Source: Vibrio maritimus (GTDB lineage Bacteria > Pseudomonadota > Gammaproteobacteria > Enterobacterales > Vibrionaceae). Taken from it: 64,000 nt of DNA. The position numbers and the translations under genes are program-made. This document shows positions 39,415 through 50,377 of the stretch, one piece after another. The stretch's first letter is position 1, and each line of letters begins with the position of its first letter. The stretch is from NCBI GenBank assembly GCA_000755425.1, contig BBMT01000016.1, forward strand, positions 1 through 64,000, read 5' to 3'. The notes under the pieces were generated by a model. It had not been told where the DNA came from. It did no database searches and was given only the letters and a program-made list of their open reading frames with translations.

Positions 39415-40043
39415 ATGTTGAATGCAATTAGAAAAAACGGCTTAACACTGGCTATCTTTGCTTGTGCATCAACCGGTGTCGTTGCCGTTACTCAGTATCT
39501 GACGAAAGATCAGATCTTGCGCCAAGAACGTGCACAGCTGCAAGCAACGCTAAATGAGGTTATCCCTCATGAGCTGCATGATAACGAACTCTACGCCGCT
39601 TGCACCTTGGTCAGTGATCCGGCACTTGGTACCACAACAGCGCAGCCAGCTTACATTGCCACCATCAACAATGAGCCAAAAGCTCTTGCCATTGAAACCA
39701 TCGCACCAGATGGTTACAGCGGTGCAATCAAGCTCATCATTGGCGTTGATGTCGACGGAACTATCTTGGGTACGCGAGTATTAGCGCACCAAGAGACACC
39801 AGGCTGGGTGATAAAATCGACCTTCGAATCACTGATTGGATCTTAGGTTTCTCTGGCAAGCAAGTGACCGAAGACAACCTGAATGAGTGGGCAGTCCGTA
39901 AAGACGGCGGCCAGTTCGACTCGTTCACTGGCGCAACTATCACGCCAAGAGCCGTGGTAAAAGCGGTCAAAAATACCGTGGAATACGTGAACAACAACCG
40001 CGATTCCATTTTAAACCAGCCACGTAACTGTGGAGGTGAGTAA
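39415..40043 (+). CDS. rnfG: Rnf complex subunit RnfG (one apparent frameshift)
   Basis: Corrected length 209 residues. One N-terminal membrane helix and a periplasmic FMN-binding domain with covalent FMN threonine in [13 protein letters not shown] near the C-terminus. The frame breaks near 39804 (C lost in GGCCTGGG); repair gives [19 protein letters not shown], the conserved block. The stop overlaps the rnfE start (TAATG). Confidence 0.93.
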
Positions 40044-40732
40044 TGACAACCTCAAAAGAACTCTTTAAAAATGGCATGTGGGATAACAACCCAGCTTTAG
40101 TACAGCTGCTTGGTCTGTGTCCTCTGCTTGCGGTTTCATCTACCGTAACCAACGCCCTAGGGTTGGGACTGGCGACGTTATTAGTACTGGTTGGATCCAA
40201 CGTCACGGTCTCTTTGGTTCGTGACTATGTGCCAAAAGAAGTACGTATTCCTGTTTTCGTAATGATCATTGCAGCGCTAGTAACCTGTGTTCAGCTACTG
40301 ATGAACGCTTACGCCTATGGACTTTACTTATCATTGGGTATTTTTATCCCGCTTATCGTGACCAACTGCATCATCATTGGCCGTGCAGAAGCGTTCGCCT
40401 CTAAAAACGCGGTTGGCCCTGCTGCTCTCGATGGTTTGTGGATGGGTATGGGCATGACTTCCGCACTTGTTGTGCTAGGTGCAATGCGCGAGTTAATTGG
40501 TAACGGTACTCTCTTCGACGGTGCCGACCTACTACTCGGTGACTGGGCGGCAGCGCTTCGCATAGAAGTGTTCCAGTTTGATAGTCAGTTCTTGCTGGCC
40601 TTGTTGCCACCAGGCGCATTTATCGGCGTTGGCTTCTTGATTGCGCTCAAGAACGTCATCGATAAGCAAATCGAGCAGCGCCAACCAAAACAAGAAAAAC
40701 CAGAGATTGAACGCGCTCGCGTTACCAACTAA
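40043..40732 (+). CDS. rnfE: Rnf complex subunit RnfE
   Basis: 229 residues, six membrane helices, paralogous to Rnf[21 protein letters not shown] and [19 protein letters not shown] carry the membrane Cys. Last gene of the operon, followed by a terminator. Confidence 0.95.
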   Translation: MTTSKELFKNGMWDNNPALVQLLGLCPLLAVSSTVTNALGLGLATLLVLVGSNVTVSLVRDYVPKEVRIPVFVMIIAALVTCVQLLMNAYAYGLYLSLGIFIPLIVTNCIIIGRAEAFASKNAVGPAALDGLWMGMGMTSALVVLGAMRELIGNGTLFDGADLLLGDWAAALRIEVFQFDSQFLLALLPPGAFIGVGFLIALKNVIDKQIEQRQPKQEKPEIERARVTN

Positions 40733-40741
40733 AGCTTTTCA

Positions 40742-40765
40742 TGCCCGAGATTTTCGGGCATTTTT
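40742..40765 (+). terminator. Terminator after rnfE
   Basis: TGCCCGA / TCGGGCA hairpin with a T-run, 10 bases after the rnfE stop. Confidence 0.85.
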
Positions 40766-40831
40766 ATAATAAAAACACACTGGATACTCAGACACTGAGT
40801 ACAAGCAATCAGCGGAAGAATTAGTCAGCAA

Positions 40832-41473
40832 ATGAACAACACCAAAAGAAAAGAGATTCTAGAGCGGCTTCGCGAAAACAACCCCAAACCAGAGACTGAG
40901 CTTAACTGGAGTTCACCATTCGAACTTCTGATAGCGGTTCTACTCTCTGCGCAGGCAACCGACGTCAGTGTCAACAAAGCAACTGATAAACTCTATCCCG
41001 TCGCAAATACACCGGAAGCTATGCTAGCGCTCGGTGTAGATGGCGTGAAAGAGTACATCAAGACGATTGGCCTGTTTAACTCAAAAGCCGAGAACGTCAT
41101 CAAGACTTGTAAGATCCTCATCGAAAAGCACGGCAGCGAAGTCCCAGAAAACCGTGAAGCGTTGGAAACCCTGCCCGGCGTTGGACGCAAAACCGCCAAC
41201 GTGGTACTCAACACCGCCTTCGGCTGGCCAACCATCGCGGTAGACACCCATATATATCGTGTCTCAAATCGCACAAAATTTGCGATGGGCAAAACCGTCG
41301 ACGATGTGGAAGAGAAACTACTTAAAGTCGTTCCAAAAGAATTTAAACTCGATGTGCACCACTGGCTGATCCTTCACGGACGCTATACCTGTGTCGCCCG
41401 TAAACCGCGCTGCGGCAGCTGCATCATCGAGGATCTCTGCGAATTCAAAGAAAAAGTCTATCCAGACAATTAA
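40832..41473 (+). CDS. nth: Endonuclease III
   Basis: 213 residues. DNA glycosylase/AP lyase for oxidised pyrimidines. Helix-hairpin-helix with catalytic Lys in [13 protein letters not shown], catalytic Asp in [11 protein letters not shown], and the [4Fe-4S] motif C-X6-C-X2-C-X5-C in [17 protein letters not shown]. nth commonly follows rnf in gammaproteobacteria. Confidence 0.97.
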   Translation: MNNTKRKEILERLRENNPKPETELNWSSPFELLIAVLLSAQATDVSVNKATDKLYPVANTPEAMLALGVDGVKEYIKTIGLFNSKAENVIKTCKILIEKHGSEVPENREALETLPGVGRKTANVVLNTAFGWPTIAVDTHIYRVSNRTKFAMGKTVDDVEEKLLKVVPKEFKLDVHHWLILHGRYTCVARKPRCGSCIIEDLCEFKEKVYPDN

Positions 41474-41490
41474 TATTAAGGAGCAATGTT

Positions 41491-41907
41491 ATGTCTAACG
41501 GCCGTATCCTTCACACTATGCTACGTGTAGGTGACCTAGATAAATCTATCTCATTCTACACCGACGTCATTGGTATGAACTTGCTGCGCAAAAATGAAAA
41601 CACCGAATACAAATACACCCTAGCCTTCCTTGGCTTTGGTGATGAGTCTGAAGGTGCTGTGATTGAGCTAACATACAACTGGGGCGTCACCGAATACGAC
41701 CTAGGTAGCGCGTATGGCCATATCGCCATTGGCGTAGACGACATCTACACCACATGCGACGCCATCAAAGCCGCTGGCGGTAACGTCACCCGCGAACCGG
41801 GTCCTGTAAAAGGCGGTACGACTCAAATCGCCTTCGTAAAAGACCCAGACGGCTACATGATTGAGTTGATTCAAAACAAACAAGCTAGCGCTGGCCTTGA
41901 AGGTTAG
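41491..41907 (+). CDS. gloA: Lactoylglutathione lyase (glyoxalase I)
   Basis: 138 residues. Converts the methylglyoxal-glutathione hemithioacetal to S-lactoylglutathione. Metal ligands visible: His in RILHTMLRV, Glu in [10 protein letters not shown], His in [10 protein letters not shown], Glu in YMIELIQ; the length fits the short, nickel-type bacterial enzyme. GGAG ribosome site, 17 bases after nth. Confidence 0.95.
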   Translation: MSNGRILHTMLRVGDLDKSISFYTDVIGMNLLRKNENTEYKYTLAFLGFGDESEGAVIELTYNWGVTEYDLGSAYGHIAIGVDDIYTTCDAIKAAGGNVTREPGPVKGGTTQIAFVKDPDGYMIELIQNKQASAGLEG

Positions 41908-41934
41908 GTGCTGATTTCATCGAGCTGAAACAAC

Positions 41935-41964
41935 AAAGCCAGTGGCATTGACCACTGGCTTTTT
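41935..41964 (+). terminator. Terminator after gloA
   Basis: AAAGCCAGTGG / CCACTGGCTTT, 6-base loop, T-run. Confidence 0.85.
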
Positions 41965-41993
41965 ACTTCCTCTACCGGAGTATTCATAATTGA

Positions 41994-42691
41994 TTATGAC
42001 TTGCCGTCAAACCAGTGCTGTTCTGAGACTACCTTGTTGTTCTTCACCGTAACCTCATAAGCTTTTTGACCGTCCATTGAGTACTGTGTGATGGTGCCGT
42101 TGTTGATCGCGCCATCGTCATAATTGGCTTGGTAGGCCTTGTTACCATTGGAGTAATATTGAATCGCAGGTCCATCCTTTTGCCCACCATCATAAGTGGC
42201 TTCCGTTCGCGGTTGACCATTTTCATACCAAGTCGACACCTGACCTTGCAATTTACCTTTATCGTAATTGGCATCGACAACCTTCTGACCATTGTAGGCC
42301 CATTCAGTGTAGTGCCACTTAGCTTGCCATTCTGATAGTGTGTGTCCGTTTTTAGCTGACCATTATCATACCATTGCTTCCATTCCCCGGTGGCGACACC
42401 TTCTTTGTAATTAATGCTAGACGCGACTTGTCCATTGGGATACCACGTAGTTTCTGAGCCGACGGCTTTACCATTGGCAAACTTCACTTGCAGCGCGTTT
42501 TGGCCAGTATCATATTTTCTGGTGAGTCGCCCGGTGAATGGCGTCGTCTCATTAACCTGATAGGCAACGCCATTTCGAACTTGAACATAATCTACCGTAT
42601 TACCACTATCTTCTACCGTCGTTTCTGTAGCGTAAGCTCCGATGGAAGCACAGGTTAGGACACCTGCAATAATTGCAATCGAACTCTTCAT
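41994..42691 (-). CDS. Exported MORN/YwqK-type repeat protein (one apparent frameshift)
   Basis: Corrected length 232 residues from the ATG at 42691. Signal peptide (cleavage after GAYA, about residue 22), then about seven repeats of the type W/Y-Y-x-N-G-Q-x-x (TTWYPNGQVASS, KQWYDNGQLKTD, TEWAYNGQKVVD, STWYENGQPRTE, QYYSNGNKAYQ), the antitoxin-YwqK/MORN-variant pattern. One C is lost near 42314 (GGCCAC). The biochemical role of such secreted repeat proteins is unknown; no toxin gene is adjacent. Confidence 0.75.
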
Positions 42692-43075
42692 GTTGTTACC
42701 TCGAATACATAACTTATATAGGCACAATCAGAATAGTATTGAGAAAATCATTAACAAAGAGGTAATCATGATTAGTATTATTGCAAAAATAAATCGGAAC
42801 CTTTGATGTGTATAAGAGACTAATGCGGCCTTGGGGATGAGTGTGAAGGCATAGAGGACGTTAAAGAAGGTATTGCTCGCCTGCACTCGAATGTTTTCGT
42901 CTAAGTCCCGAGACTTTCAACTTGTAAGTGTTTTTCAGTTTACTATTAACGTTTGAATTTTTTACTCTAATCTTGACCACAAAGTCAGAAAATGGAAAGC
43001 TTCTTGCATATAATCGATAGACAAGGAACGGTTAGAGTTAAACGCTAACCTCGAATTTGCACTAGGAAGGTGATC
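42692..43075. other. 384-base divergent intergenic region
   Basis: Between the repeat protein (minus) and the chemoreceptor (plus). No ORF or RNA gene seen. A short inverted element GTTAAACGCTAAC lies near 43035, just before the chemoreceptor start. Confidence 0.35.
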
Positions 43076-44331
43076 ATGTCTCAAGTAAAAATCGGTGTAT
43101 TGGATAGAATTTTCATGCACATTAGCATGCCAGCAAAAATGTGGCTCCCTGGCATATGTGGTGTAGTTAGTAATCTATTGTTTACTATAGCTTTATTGAC
43201 GCAGTATGGCGCACTTAGTAGTTTAGGGTTTAGTCTGTCCGTTGAGTTGATATTGATGTTTTCTGTCACTAGCATAGCGGTCATTATATTTTTCAGTTTA
43301 GGTGCTTATAAGAACACCATACCTTTGTTGCACCACATTGTGACAACGATGCAGTCCATTAAGGAAGGATCTCTGCATTCTAGAGTCGGCTTTTCAGGAA
43401 GTGATGAGTTTGGGCGCATAGGCTCGGCCATTGACGGCACCATGGAAAAATTGGAGCGCTTATTAACTCGCGTCGAACAGTCGTCGGGGTCACTCAAAAA
43501 ATGCTCTGTTCAAACAGAACAAACATCTATTGAAATCGAAAGAAATATTGAACATCAGTCAAAACAACTATCGATGACATCGACCGATATCGAAAATGTC
43601 CAAGTATCTATTAGTCAAACCGCTTCAGAAGCTCTGAAAACATTGAAAGTAGGCGAAGAAGTGATGAGCACTTTGACCAAATCACGGAAAGTAACACACA
43701 GCTCAATACGTATTTTAGTGGACTAAAACAAGATATTGATTTAGCAAACGCGTCCAGTCTGGACTTAGTTAGTGTTTCCAATAATGTGAAAACGGTGCTG
43801 AGTGTGATAACGGGAATTTCTGAACAGACGAACTTACTCGCGTTGAATGCTGCGATTGAATCCGCAAGAGCCGGAGAACATGGTCGCGGCTTTGCCGTTG
43901 TGGCTGGTGAAGTTCGCCAACTATCACAGCATACACACAGTGCAGTTAGCGATATTGAAGCGATGACAAATGACCTGATAGGAACGGCGGATAGTTTGGT
44001 TGAAGCGATAGAAAAAATTCAATCTACCGTTGATAACATTGCCACGATTAACAAACACTCCGATAAATACTTTGTCGATATTTCGACTAGCTATGGAGAC
44101 TTGATGGCACTGAACCAAAAAGTCAGTATTGAGTCTGATCACTCACAGTCACTTTGCACAGAGTCTATGGCGCATATCCAAAGAGTATTGGCCGAGGCAA
44201 AAGACACCGCTGACAAAGTTAAGGTAATGCGAGCGCAAGGAGAGCAACTACAACGTGTATCTTCACAACTTCAAACATCGATGGCAGCGATTGGTCAGGA
44301 AGATATAAACTCGGTTAACCAATGCAGTTGA
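43076..44331 (+). CDS. Methyl-accepting chemotaxis protein without periplasmic sensor (one apparent frameshift)
   Basis: Corrected length 418 residues from the ATG at 43076, preceded by AGGAAGG. Two membrane helices close together (about residues 20-45 and 55-80) with almost no periplasmic loop, a HAMP-like segment, and the signalling tip [36 protein letters not shown]. It presumably senses cytoplasmic or membrane state. One T is lost near 43674 (T4 to T3); repair gives [13 protein letters not shown]. The ligand is unknown. Confidence 0.87.
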
Positions 44332-44378
44332 AATATAACGGGTAGGAAGAGCTAGAATTCGGGAAGGGAAAAAGCCTT

Positions 44379-44406
44379 AAAAAGTCACACAAATTTCAGA
44401 CTTTTT
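44379..44406 (+). terminator. Terminator after the chemoreceptor gene
   Basis: AAAAAGTC / GACTTTTT with a 12-base loop, about 50 bases past the stop. Confidence 0.5.
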
Positions 44407-44523
44407 AATGTGTATTCTCGACTTTCTGATAGTTAGCACAACCTTTTTCCGAAATACCCTAGATTACTAGGCAGGCTAGATTAGGATATTAATTAGATTC
44501 GACTTCCAATTGTGGTAACTCCA

Positions 44524-45565
44524 ATGACAGATAGCTTTATCGAAAAATCCGTTTCCTTCGCTTCTGTCATTGATTTAGTTGATGCTTACCTACTGCTGCC
44601 ATCCTCGGTACGCGAACAGATAGAAGCATCTAATATCCTTGACGATACCACTCTCAGGCTCGTTCAAAATCGCACTAAGCCTTCACCATCGAAAAGACTT
44701 CCCGAGAGCCAAATGGTTGCCTTGTGGTCACTGCTTGAACAACACCATCCATCACCAGAAATAGGACTCATCATTGGGCAGACCATCTCCCAGAGTCTAA
44801 AGGTGTACTTGCTAGCTGGGTAAGTCAATGCGGGACTTTAAAAGATGCATTTAGCACTTTTCAAAGTAACATTTTGCTGATGAACGCTTCTGAGTATTGG
44901 CAAGTTGAAGATGATGGAGAGCGTTGCTGCTTAACTCTATCGATTGAATCGCTTCACGACTACCCTACAGCCGCCATAGAGCGCAGCATGAGCGCGATGG
45001 TTACCTGGGCAAGAATGTTGAGCGCTCACCCCCTCCCTCTAACCAATGCGAAGTTTAGATATTTAGCCCCACATTACGTTGAGAAGTATAAAACTGTCTT
45101 TGGAGAGTCTGTCGAATTTCACTGTGCGGAATACCAACTAATGTTTGAATCAAAGTGGCTTAATCTTCCCATTGCATCAAGCAGCGAATACTTGAAGACG
45201 ATTATGGAGGAAACCGCGCAAAGCCACCTTGAGACGTTGAAGCAGACTCAATCTATCCACCAGCTAGTCAATAACTTGGTATTAAACGGACTGAAGACAG
45301 GAAAGTTACTCAGCGTCGATATGGTTGCACAGCAACTGCATATCAGCCGCCAAACGCTCTACCGCAAACTAGAAAAGGAGAACACGTCTTTTCAAAGCAT
45401 TCTTGATGACACGAGAAAAAAGCTTGCCGCACGTTGCTAACTCAAACTCCGCCTCCTAGCATCACCGAATTGAGCTATCGCCTTGGTTTCAAAGACACCA
45501 GCAGCTTCTATAAAGCGTTTAAGCGCTGGTATCAAGTTAGCCCTAAGGCTTACGTTTCGAGATAA
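44524..45565 (+). CDS. AraC family transcriptional regulator (two apparent frameshifts)
   Basis: Corrected length 347 residues. N-terminal arabinose-operon-regulator-like domain of the OruR/ArgR type (long helical, AFSTFQSNILLMNASEYW) and a C-terminal AraC double HTH (GKLLSVDMVAQQLHISRQTLYRKLEKE, then SITELSYRLGFKDTSSFYKAFKRW). Breaks near 44791 (C lost in C4) and 45435 (T lost in TTT); the second separates the two HTH motifs as given. The gene ends 23 bases inside the convergent hydrolase gene. Effector and targets unknown. Confidence 0.83.
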
Positions 45566-46453
45566 AACGTAGAAACGCTTCTACAGACTGTTCAGGTACC
45601 TCTTCCATTGGTAAATGTCCAACGTCGTCAAATACGATAGCATAAGAGTTCTCAATATCTCGCTCGAACTTTTGCGCATTTTCAGCAGGAAAATAGCGAT
45701 CTTCCATGCCCCACAGAATAAGAGTCGGTGAAGATATTTTTTTATCTTATCCGAATCTTCATCCAGAGATGCTTTAACGCGCCGCGTGAATCCTTGTCGA
45801 TTGTCTTGGTAAGTGGTGAGTTCGTAATATCGATCAATCAACGCTGCATCCACGAGTTGCTGGTCAAAATAAACTTCTTTAAGCCCATCGGAGAACATGA
45901 ACCTTGGAGTGACATGCTCCATTATTCTATCTATGACTGGCCACTGCGCCATCTCTATAGCGGGCGGCCACGATTGTTGTGGATATCCTAATGCATTGAT
46001 TAAAGTAAGACTTTTTATCTTTTCTGGATATTCTATACTGTACTCCCATCCAATGCGCCCACCCAAAGAGCTACCTACAAAATGCGCCTGTTCAATGTTG
46101 AGTTGCTTCGTAAACGCGCTCAAAAAGGCAATATCATCAACGATTTCATATCGATTCTCGGGTAAGTGCCCAGTTAAACCAAACCCGGGCAAGTCCATAC
46201 GTACCACTCGATAGTCTTGTTTGAGTATTTGCGTCCACTGATCCCATGCGTGTAGTGAAGAAGAAGTTCCATGCAGTAAAATGACCACCTCGCCCTGCCC
46301 TTCATCTCGGTAATGCACTCGCTTCCCATCGACGGTGACATATTTTGAGGCATGATTAGTGTATTTTTGTTCAACTACCTCTGACCGAGTTTCTATACCA
46401 CAACCTTGCAGCAACAAGGCCGATAACATCATTGATGTCATGTTCCTGTTCAT
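45543..46453 (-). CDS. Alpha/beta hydrolase, probable lipoprotein (one apparent frameshift)
   Basis: Corrected length 303 residues. N-terminal lipobox-like LLQGC (Cys18). Hydrolase core: VILLHGTSSSLHAWD (oxyanion region), nucleophile elbow FVGSSLGGRIGWE (Ser), acid Asp near LILWGMEDRYFP, and His in DDVGHLPMEEVPEQ. One A is lost in the run at 45737-45743; repair restores the Asp and His and the end. Convergent with the AraC gene, whose 3' end it overlaps. Substrate unknown. Confidence 0.83.
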
Positions 46454-46602
46454 ACTTCCCCTCCTTACCGATTCCGTTTCTACTGACGTTTGAGTGTAGA
46501 GGCTCTAGCTATGAAAAATAGGTCGTAAAGTTGCAACACTATGTTCTCAGGACTCATAATGCTTTGGTGAGGAAAGATGGTTTAAGACAGCGCGTGAGCC
46601 AC

Positions 46603-46634
46603 AAAAAAACCAGCAGCCTCACGACCACTGGTTT
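46603..46634 (-). terminator. Terminator after motY
   Basis: On the minus strand AAACCAG pairs with CTGGTTT, followed by a T-run. Confidence 0.6.
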
Positions 46635-46658
46635 CCAAACTTCTACGTTAAATAGAAC

Positions 46659-47543
46659 CTAAACTTCAGTCCGCCCAAACGAAATCACCACCCTTTGGTT
46701 CTTCGCTTTACCTACCGGCGATGCATTGCTCGCAATCGGCCTACGCTTACCATATCCCTGCACCTGAATGCGATCTTTAGGTAATCCTAAAGAATGGAAA
46801 TAGTCCTGCAAAATCGTCGCGCGTTTTTCCGATAACTGCTGGCTTTCACTCTTCGACTCCGAAGAATCGGTAAAGGCTGAGACTAGAACTAAGTCAATAT
46901 CTTGGTTATAGCGTACGTACTCAGCAATTTGTTGTAGGCGGTGCTGTGAGGTCTTATTGAGCTGCTCACTATTGCGGTCGTAGTGCAAGATAGTGAAAGA
47001 AATGTCTTCAAAGCTGTACGGAAGCAAGTTGGCAACACAATCGCTAAACACATTGTATTTAGCCTGAAATAGTACGGAAGAGAGCGACACTTCAATACGC
47101 TCGTCTCTACTTTGCCAGTCTTGATAGCTGAACGTTGGATAACGACCTTTCTCTAGTTCGCTCAAAATACTCCAAGCTGCCTGCCCGCCAACGTAGCCGT
47201 CGAACTGTTTAAAGAACTGCAAGTTGGTGATGCGGTCAGCACTGTCACCTGGACGCCATGGAGGTGGCATCGACACTAAACTTACGTTGCGCGTTTCTCC
47301 CATCGAGCGGCGCATTTTAAGTTCAAAATCGAGGTTCTTCTTTTTACTGGCACGCGCGACAAATTCCGCATCGCCAAAATTTGGGATCGGATGTACAAGG
47401 CGGCACTCAAGCGGTGTGTTACTTACCATTTCCCACTGCGACTGGGTGGGCGTTGCCACATAGCGCTTTTCCATTGCCGCATCCGCCATCGGGATTGCCA
47501 GCGTGGGCAGAAGTAAAGTGGTAAGTAAAGCTTTTAATTTCAT
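46659..47543 (-). CDS. motY: Sodium-type flagellar motor protein MotY
   Basis: 294 residues from the ATG at 47543, close to the length of Vibrio MotY; a longer in-frame start lacks the signal peptide at its front and was rejected. Signal peptide ending at ADA (about residue 22), MotY-N domain ([12 protein letters not shown]), and C-terminal OmpA-like peptidoglycan-binding domain ([35 protein letters not shown]). Forms the T-ring that anchors PomAB stators of the polar flagellum. Confidence 0.94.
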   Translation of the reverse strand: MKLKALLTTLLLPTLAIPMADAAMEKRYVATPTQSQWEMVSNTPLECRLVHPIPNFGDAEFVARASKKKNLDFELKMRRSMGETRNVSLVSMPPPWRPGDSADRITNLQFFKQFDGYVGGQAAWSILSELEKGRYPTFSYQDWQSRDERIEVSLSSVLFQAKYNVFSDCVANLLPYSFEDISFTILHYDRNSEQLNKTSQHRLQQIAEYVRYNQDIDLVLVSAFTDSSESKSESQQLSEKRATILQDYFHSLGLPKDRIQVQGYGKRRPIASNASPVGKAKNQRVVISFGRTEV

Positions 47544-47885
47544 ATAGATAGATAACTCGATAACTTTTGCGTTAGCGGCATGTCCTTGCCGCCAAAGCAT
47601 TTAGATGGATCTCCGTATAGGTTATTGCAATTTCCCCGCCAACATCGCACTAGTGAAAAACAAAGCACTCGTTTCCTGAAGCGCGTCTCAGACAAGATGG
47701 ATTCTGACTACTTTTCACACCGCACCTGCTCAATCAGTCTCGTAGATCAGCCTTATCTGTTAAGTCAAAGCTATTAACGCCTACTATCAATAGCCGTATA
47801 GAAGGCAAATTAAATGCCCGGTTTAGTTTTTTATGCTGACAGAATCTGCAATAATGCCCGCTTCGTCACACTTGAAAACTCAAAC
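47544..47885. other. 342-base divergent intergenic region (motY / rnt)
   Basis: No gene, terminator or recognisable operator seen. Confidence 0.4.
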
Positions 47886-48536
47886 ATGTCTGTAGAAAAC
47901 GAAGCACTTACCCTAAAAAAGCGATTCCGTGGTTACTTTCCCGTTGTTGTCGACGTGGAAACAGCAGGTTTTAATGCTAGCACTGATGCGTTACTGGAAA
48001 TTTGTGCCATCACCTTGAAGATGGACGAAGAAGGTAACCTTGAGCCTGCCACTGTGATGCACTATCACATTGAACCATTTGAAGGCGCAAACTTAGAAAA
48101 GGAAGCGCTGGAGTTTAATGGTATTCGCGACCCATTTAGCCCACTTCGCGGCGCGGTGTCGGAGCAAGAAGCGTTAAAAGAGATCTACAAACTGATTCGA
48201 AAAGAGCAAAAGCAACACGATTGCAATCGTGCCATCATGGTGGCGCACAATGCGAACTTCGACCACAGTTTTGTGAGTGCGGCGAACGAACGTGCCAAAC
48301 TTAAGCGCGTTCCGTTTCATCCGTTTGCTACCTTTGATACTGCCACATTGAGTGGTCTCGCTTATGGTCAAACGGTGTTGGCGAAAGCTTGTAAAGTCGC
48401 AGGAATGGAGTTCGACAATAAGGAAGCCCACTCGGCTCTGTACGACACTCAAAAGACGGCTGAGCTATTTTGCCGAATCGTCAATAAATGGAAAGCACTT
48501 GGTGGCTGGCCAGTTGTTGACGACAACCAAGAATAA
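47886..48536 (+). CDS. rnt: Ribonuclease T
   Basis: 216 residues from the ATG at 47886. DEDDh 3'-5' exoribonuclease that trims tRNA and other stable RNA ends. Exo [13 protein letters not shown], exo [13 protein letters not shown], exo [17 protein letters not shown]. Start chosen at [19 protein letters not shown], the usual beginning. Confidence 0.96.
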   Translation: MSVENEALTLKKRFRGYFPVVVDVETAGFNASTDALLEICAITLKMDEEGNLEPATVMHYHIEPFEGANLEKEALEFNGIRDPFSPLRGAVSEQEALKEIYKLIRKEQKQHDCNRAIMVAHNANFDHSFVSAANERAKLKRVPFHPFATFDTATLSGLAYGQTVLAKACKVAGMEFDNKEAHSALYDTQKTAELFCRIVNKWKALGGWPVVDDNQE

Positions 48537-48563
48537 ACAAACACACATTTTTTAGAGATTATT

Positions 48564-49889
48564 ATGAATCCTGTCGTTATTTCCGTTTGCATCATGCTGC
48601 TGCTCGCACTGATGCGCGTTAACGTTGTCGTTGCGTTAACATTCAGTGCCATTGTAGGTGGCGTCGTGTCTGGTATGTCTTTAACCGAAGCTGTAGGTGC
48701 CTTTGAGGGTGGCCTCGGCGGTGGTGCAACTATCGCACTTAGCTATGCAATGTTGGGTACCTTCGCGGTCGCAATTTCTAAATCTGGCATAACTGATTTG
48801 CTTGCACAGAGCGTTATTAAGCGCATCCACGGCAAAGAGAGCTCAGCTGGGACTACTGGCCTTAAATATGCGGTTTTGGTTGCACTGATCCTAGTGACCA
48901 TGTCGTCTCAGAACATCATTCCAGTTCATATCGCCTTTATCCCAATTTTGATTCCACCTTTGCTAGGCGTATTTGCAAAACTTAAGCTAGACCGTCGTCT
49001 AGTGGCGTGTGTGCTGACCTTCGGTCTTGTAACGCCGTATATGGTATTGCCAGTCGGGTTTGGTGGCATCTTCCTAAACAATATTCTGCTTAAAAACCTG
49101 CACGATAATGGCCTTGAGTCAGTCACAGCAGCGCAAGTGCCAATGGCGATGTTGCTTCCAGCTGCAGGTATGATCACAGGTCTACTAATGGCTATCTTCT
49201 TTAGCTACCGTAAGCCTCGCGAATACGCAGAAACCGAGCTAACTCAAATTGATGAAGAGCCTTCTCACATCAATAAGAAGAACATTGTCATTGCTCTAGC
49301 GGGTATCGTTGCAGCTCTTGCGGTTCAGCTAACCTCTGGCTCAATGATCATTGGTGCTCTAGCAGGCTTCATGGTGTTCACTTTTGGCGGCGTGATCGCA
49401 TGGAAAGAGACGCAAGATGTGTTCACCAAAGGTGTACACATGATGGCGATGATCGGCTTTATCATGATTTCAGCGGCGGGCTTTGCAGCAGTAATGAAGC
49501 AAACTGGCGGCGTTGAAACGCTGGTTGAAGCACTATCCACAAGCATTGGTGACAACAAGCCACTTGCAGCACTTCTAATGCTAATTGTTGGTCTTCTGGT
49601 TACGATGGGTATCGGTTCTTCGTTCTCAACGATTCCAATCATCGCAACAATTTACGTTCCTCTCGCACTTGCATTTGGCTTCTCGCCAATGGCAACCGTA
49701 GCCCTTGTTGGTACAGCGGCTGCACTCGGCGATGCCGGCTCACCAGCTTCTGACTCAACCTTAGGTCCAACATCAGGCCTAAACGCAGATGGTCAGCACG
49801 AACACATTTGGGAAACAGTGGTACCTACCTTTATCCACTACAACATCCCACTGATCGTATTTGGTTGGATTGCAGCGATGGTACTGTAG
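48564..49889 (+). CDS. Na+/H+ antiporter family protein
   Basis: 441 residues, intact, about eleven membrane helices, ion-transporter (NhaC/YuiF-like) superfamily. Visible: [41 protein letters not shown]-like block, and the conserved [30 protein letters not shown]. Some relatives are suggested to move histidine or other substrates, so the ion specificity is uncertain. 27 bases after rnt, possibly co-transcribed. Confidence 0.82.
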   Translation: MNPVVISVCIMLLLALMRVNVVVALTFSAIVGGVVSGMSLTEAVGAFEGGLGGGATIALSYAMLGTFAVAISKSGITDLLAQSVIKRIHGKESSAGTTGLKYAVLVALILVTMSSQNIIPVHIAFIPILIPPLLGVFAKLKLDRRLVACVLTFGLVTPYMVLPVGFGGIFLNNILLKNLHDNGLESVTAAQVPMAMLLPAAGMITGLLMAIFFSYRKPREYAETELTQIDEEPSHINKKNIVIALAGIVAALAVQLTSGSMIIGALAGFMVFTFGGVIAWKETQDVFTKGVHMMAMIGFIMISAAGFAAVMKQTGGVETLVEALSTSIGDNKPLAALLMLIVGLLVTMGIGSSFSTIPIIATIYVPLALAFGFSPMATVALVGTAAALGDAGSPASDSTLGPTSGLNADGQHEHIWETVVPTFIHYNIPLIVFGWIAAMVL

Positions 49890-49920
49890 TTAACTTAGCT
49901 ATCGTCATACGCTAAATCGC

Positions 49921-49951
49921 AAAAAGCTTGGTCAATAACCAAGCCTTTTTT
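49921..49951 (+). terminator. Terminator after the antiporter gene
   Basis: AAAGCTTGGT / ACCAAGCCTTT-type hairpin with a T-run. Confidence 0.75.
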
Positions 49952-49970
49952 GTTTCTTCTTAAACCAAGA

Positions 49971-50291
49971 CTACTTCTTTGCTTGTCTTGCTTCAAACGC
50001 AGCTAGCTGCTCTGGCGTTGCTTTGGGTTGATGGTTGGTTTTCCACTCATCGTAGGTCATGCCATAGACACGCTCGCGAGCGTCATCAATGTCCAAGTCC
50101 AATCCAGCGGTTTCTGCTTCGGCTTTATACCACTTACTAAAACAGTTGCGGCAAAAGCCCGCCAAAATCATAAGGTCGATGTTTTGCACATCTTTATTGC
50201 TGTCTAGGTGCTCTAGAAGGCGACGAAATACCGCAGCGTCGAGCTTATCTTGTTGCTCTTGAGGTAGATCTTTATATTTGAAATCAGCCAC
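49971..50291 (-). CDS. DUF1244 family protein
   Basis: 106 residues, soluble and mainly helical. LDAAVFRRLLEHLDSNKDVQNIDLMILAGFCRNCFSKWY is the family core, with two Cys in GFCRNCF. Function unknown. Small, single gene downstream of its own short promoter region. Confidence 0.85.
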   Translation of the reverse strand: MADFKYKDLPQEQQDKLDAAVFRRLLEHLDSNKDVQNIDLMILAGFCRNCFSKWYKAEAETAGLDLDIDDARERVYGMTYDEWKTNHQPKATPEQLAAFEARQAKK

Positions 50292-50342
50292 TCTACTTTC
50301 CTTTTATTGTTGGTTTTTCTTCCTCCATCCTAACCAACAAAC

Positions 50343-50372
50343 AAAAAAATGCCCAGTCGAAACTGGGCATTT
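50343..50372 (-). terminator. Terminator after the RND pump operon
   Basis: AAATGCCCAGT / ACTGGGCATTT with a T-run on the minus strand, a few bases after the pump stop. Confidence 0.85.
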
Positions 50373-50377
50373 ATGAC

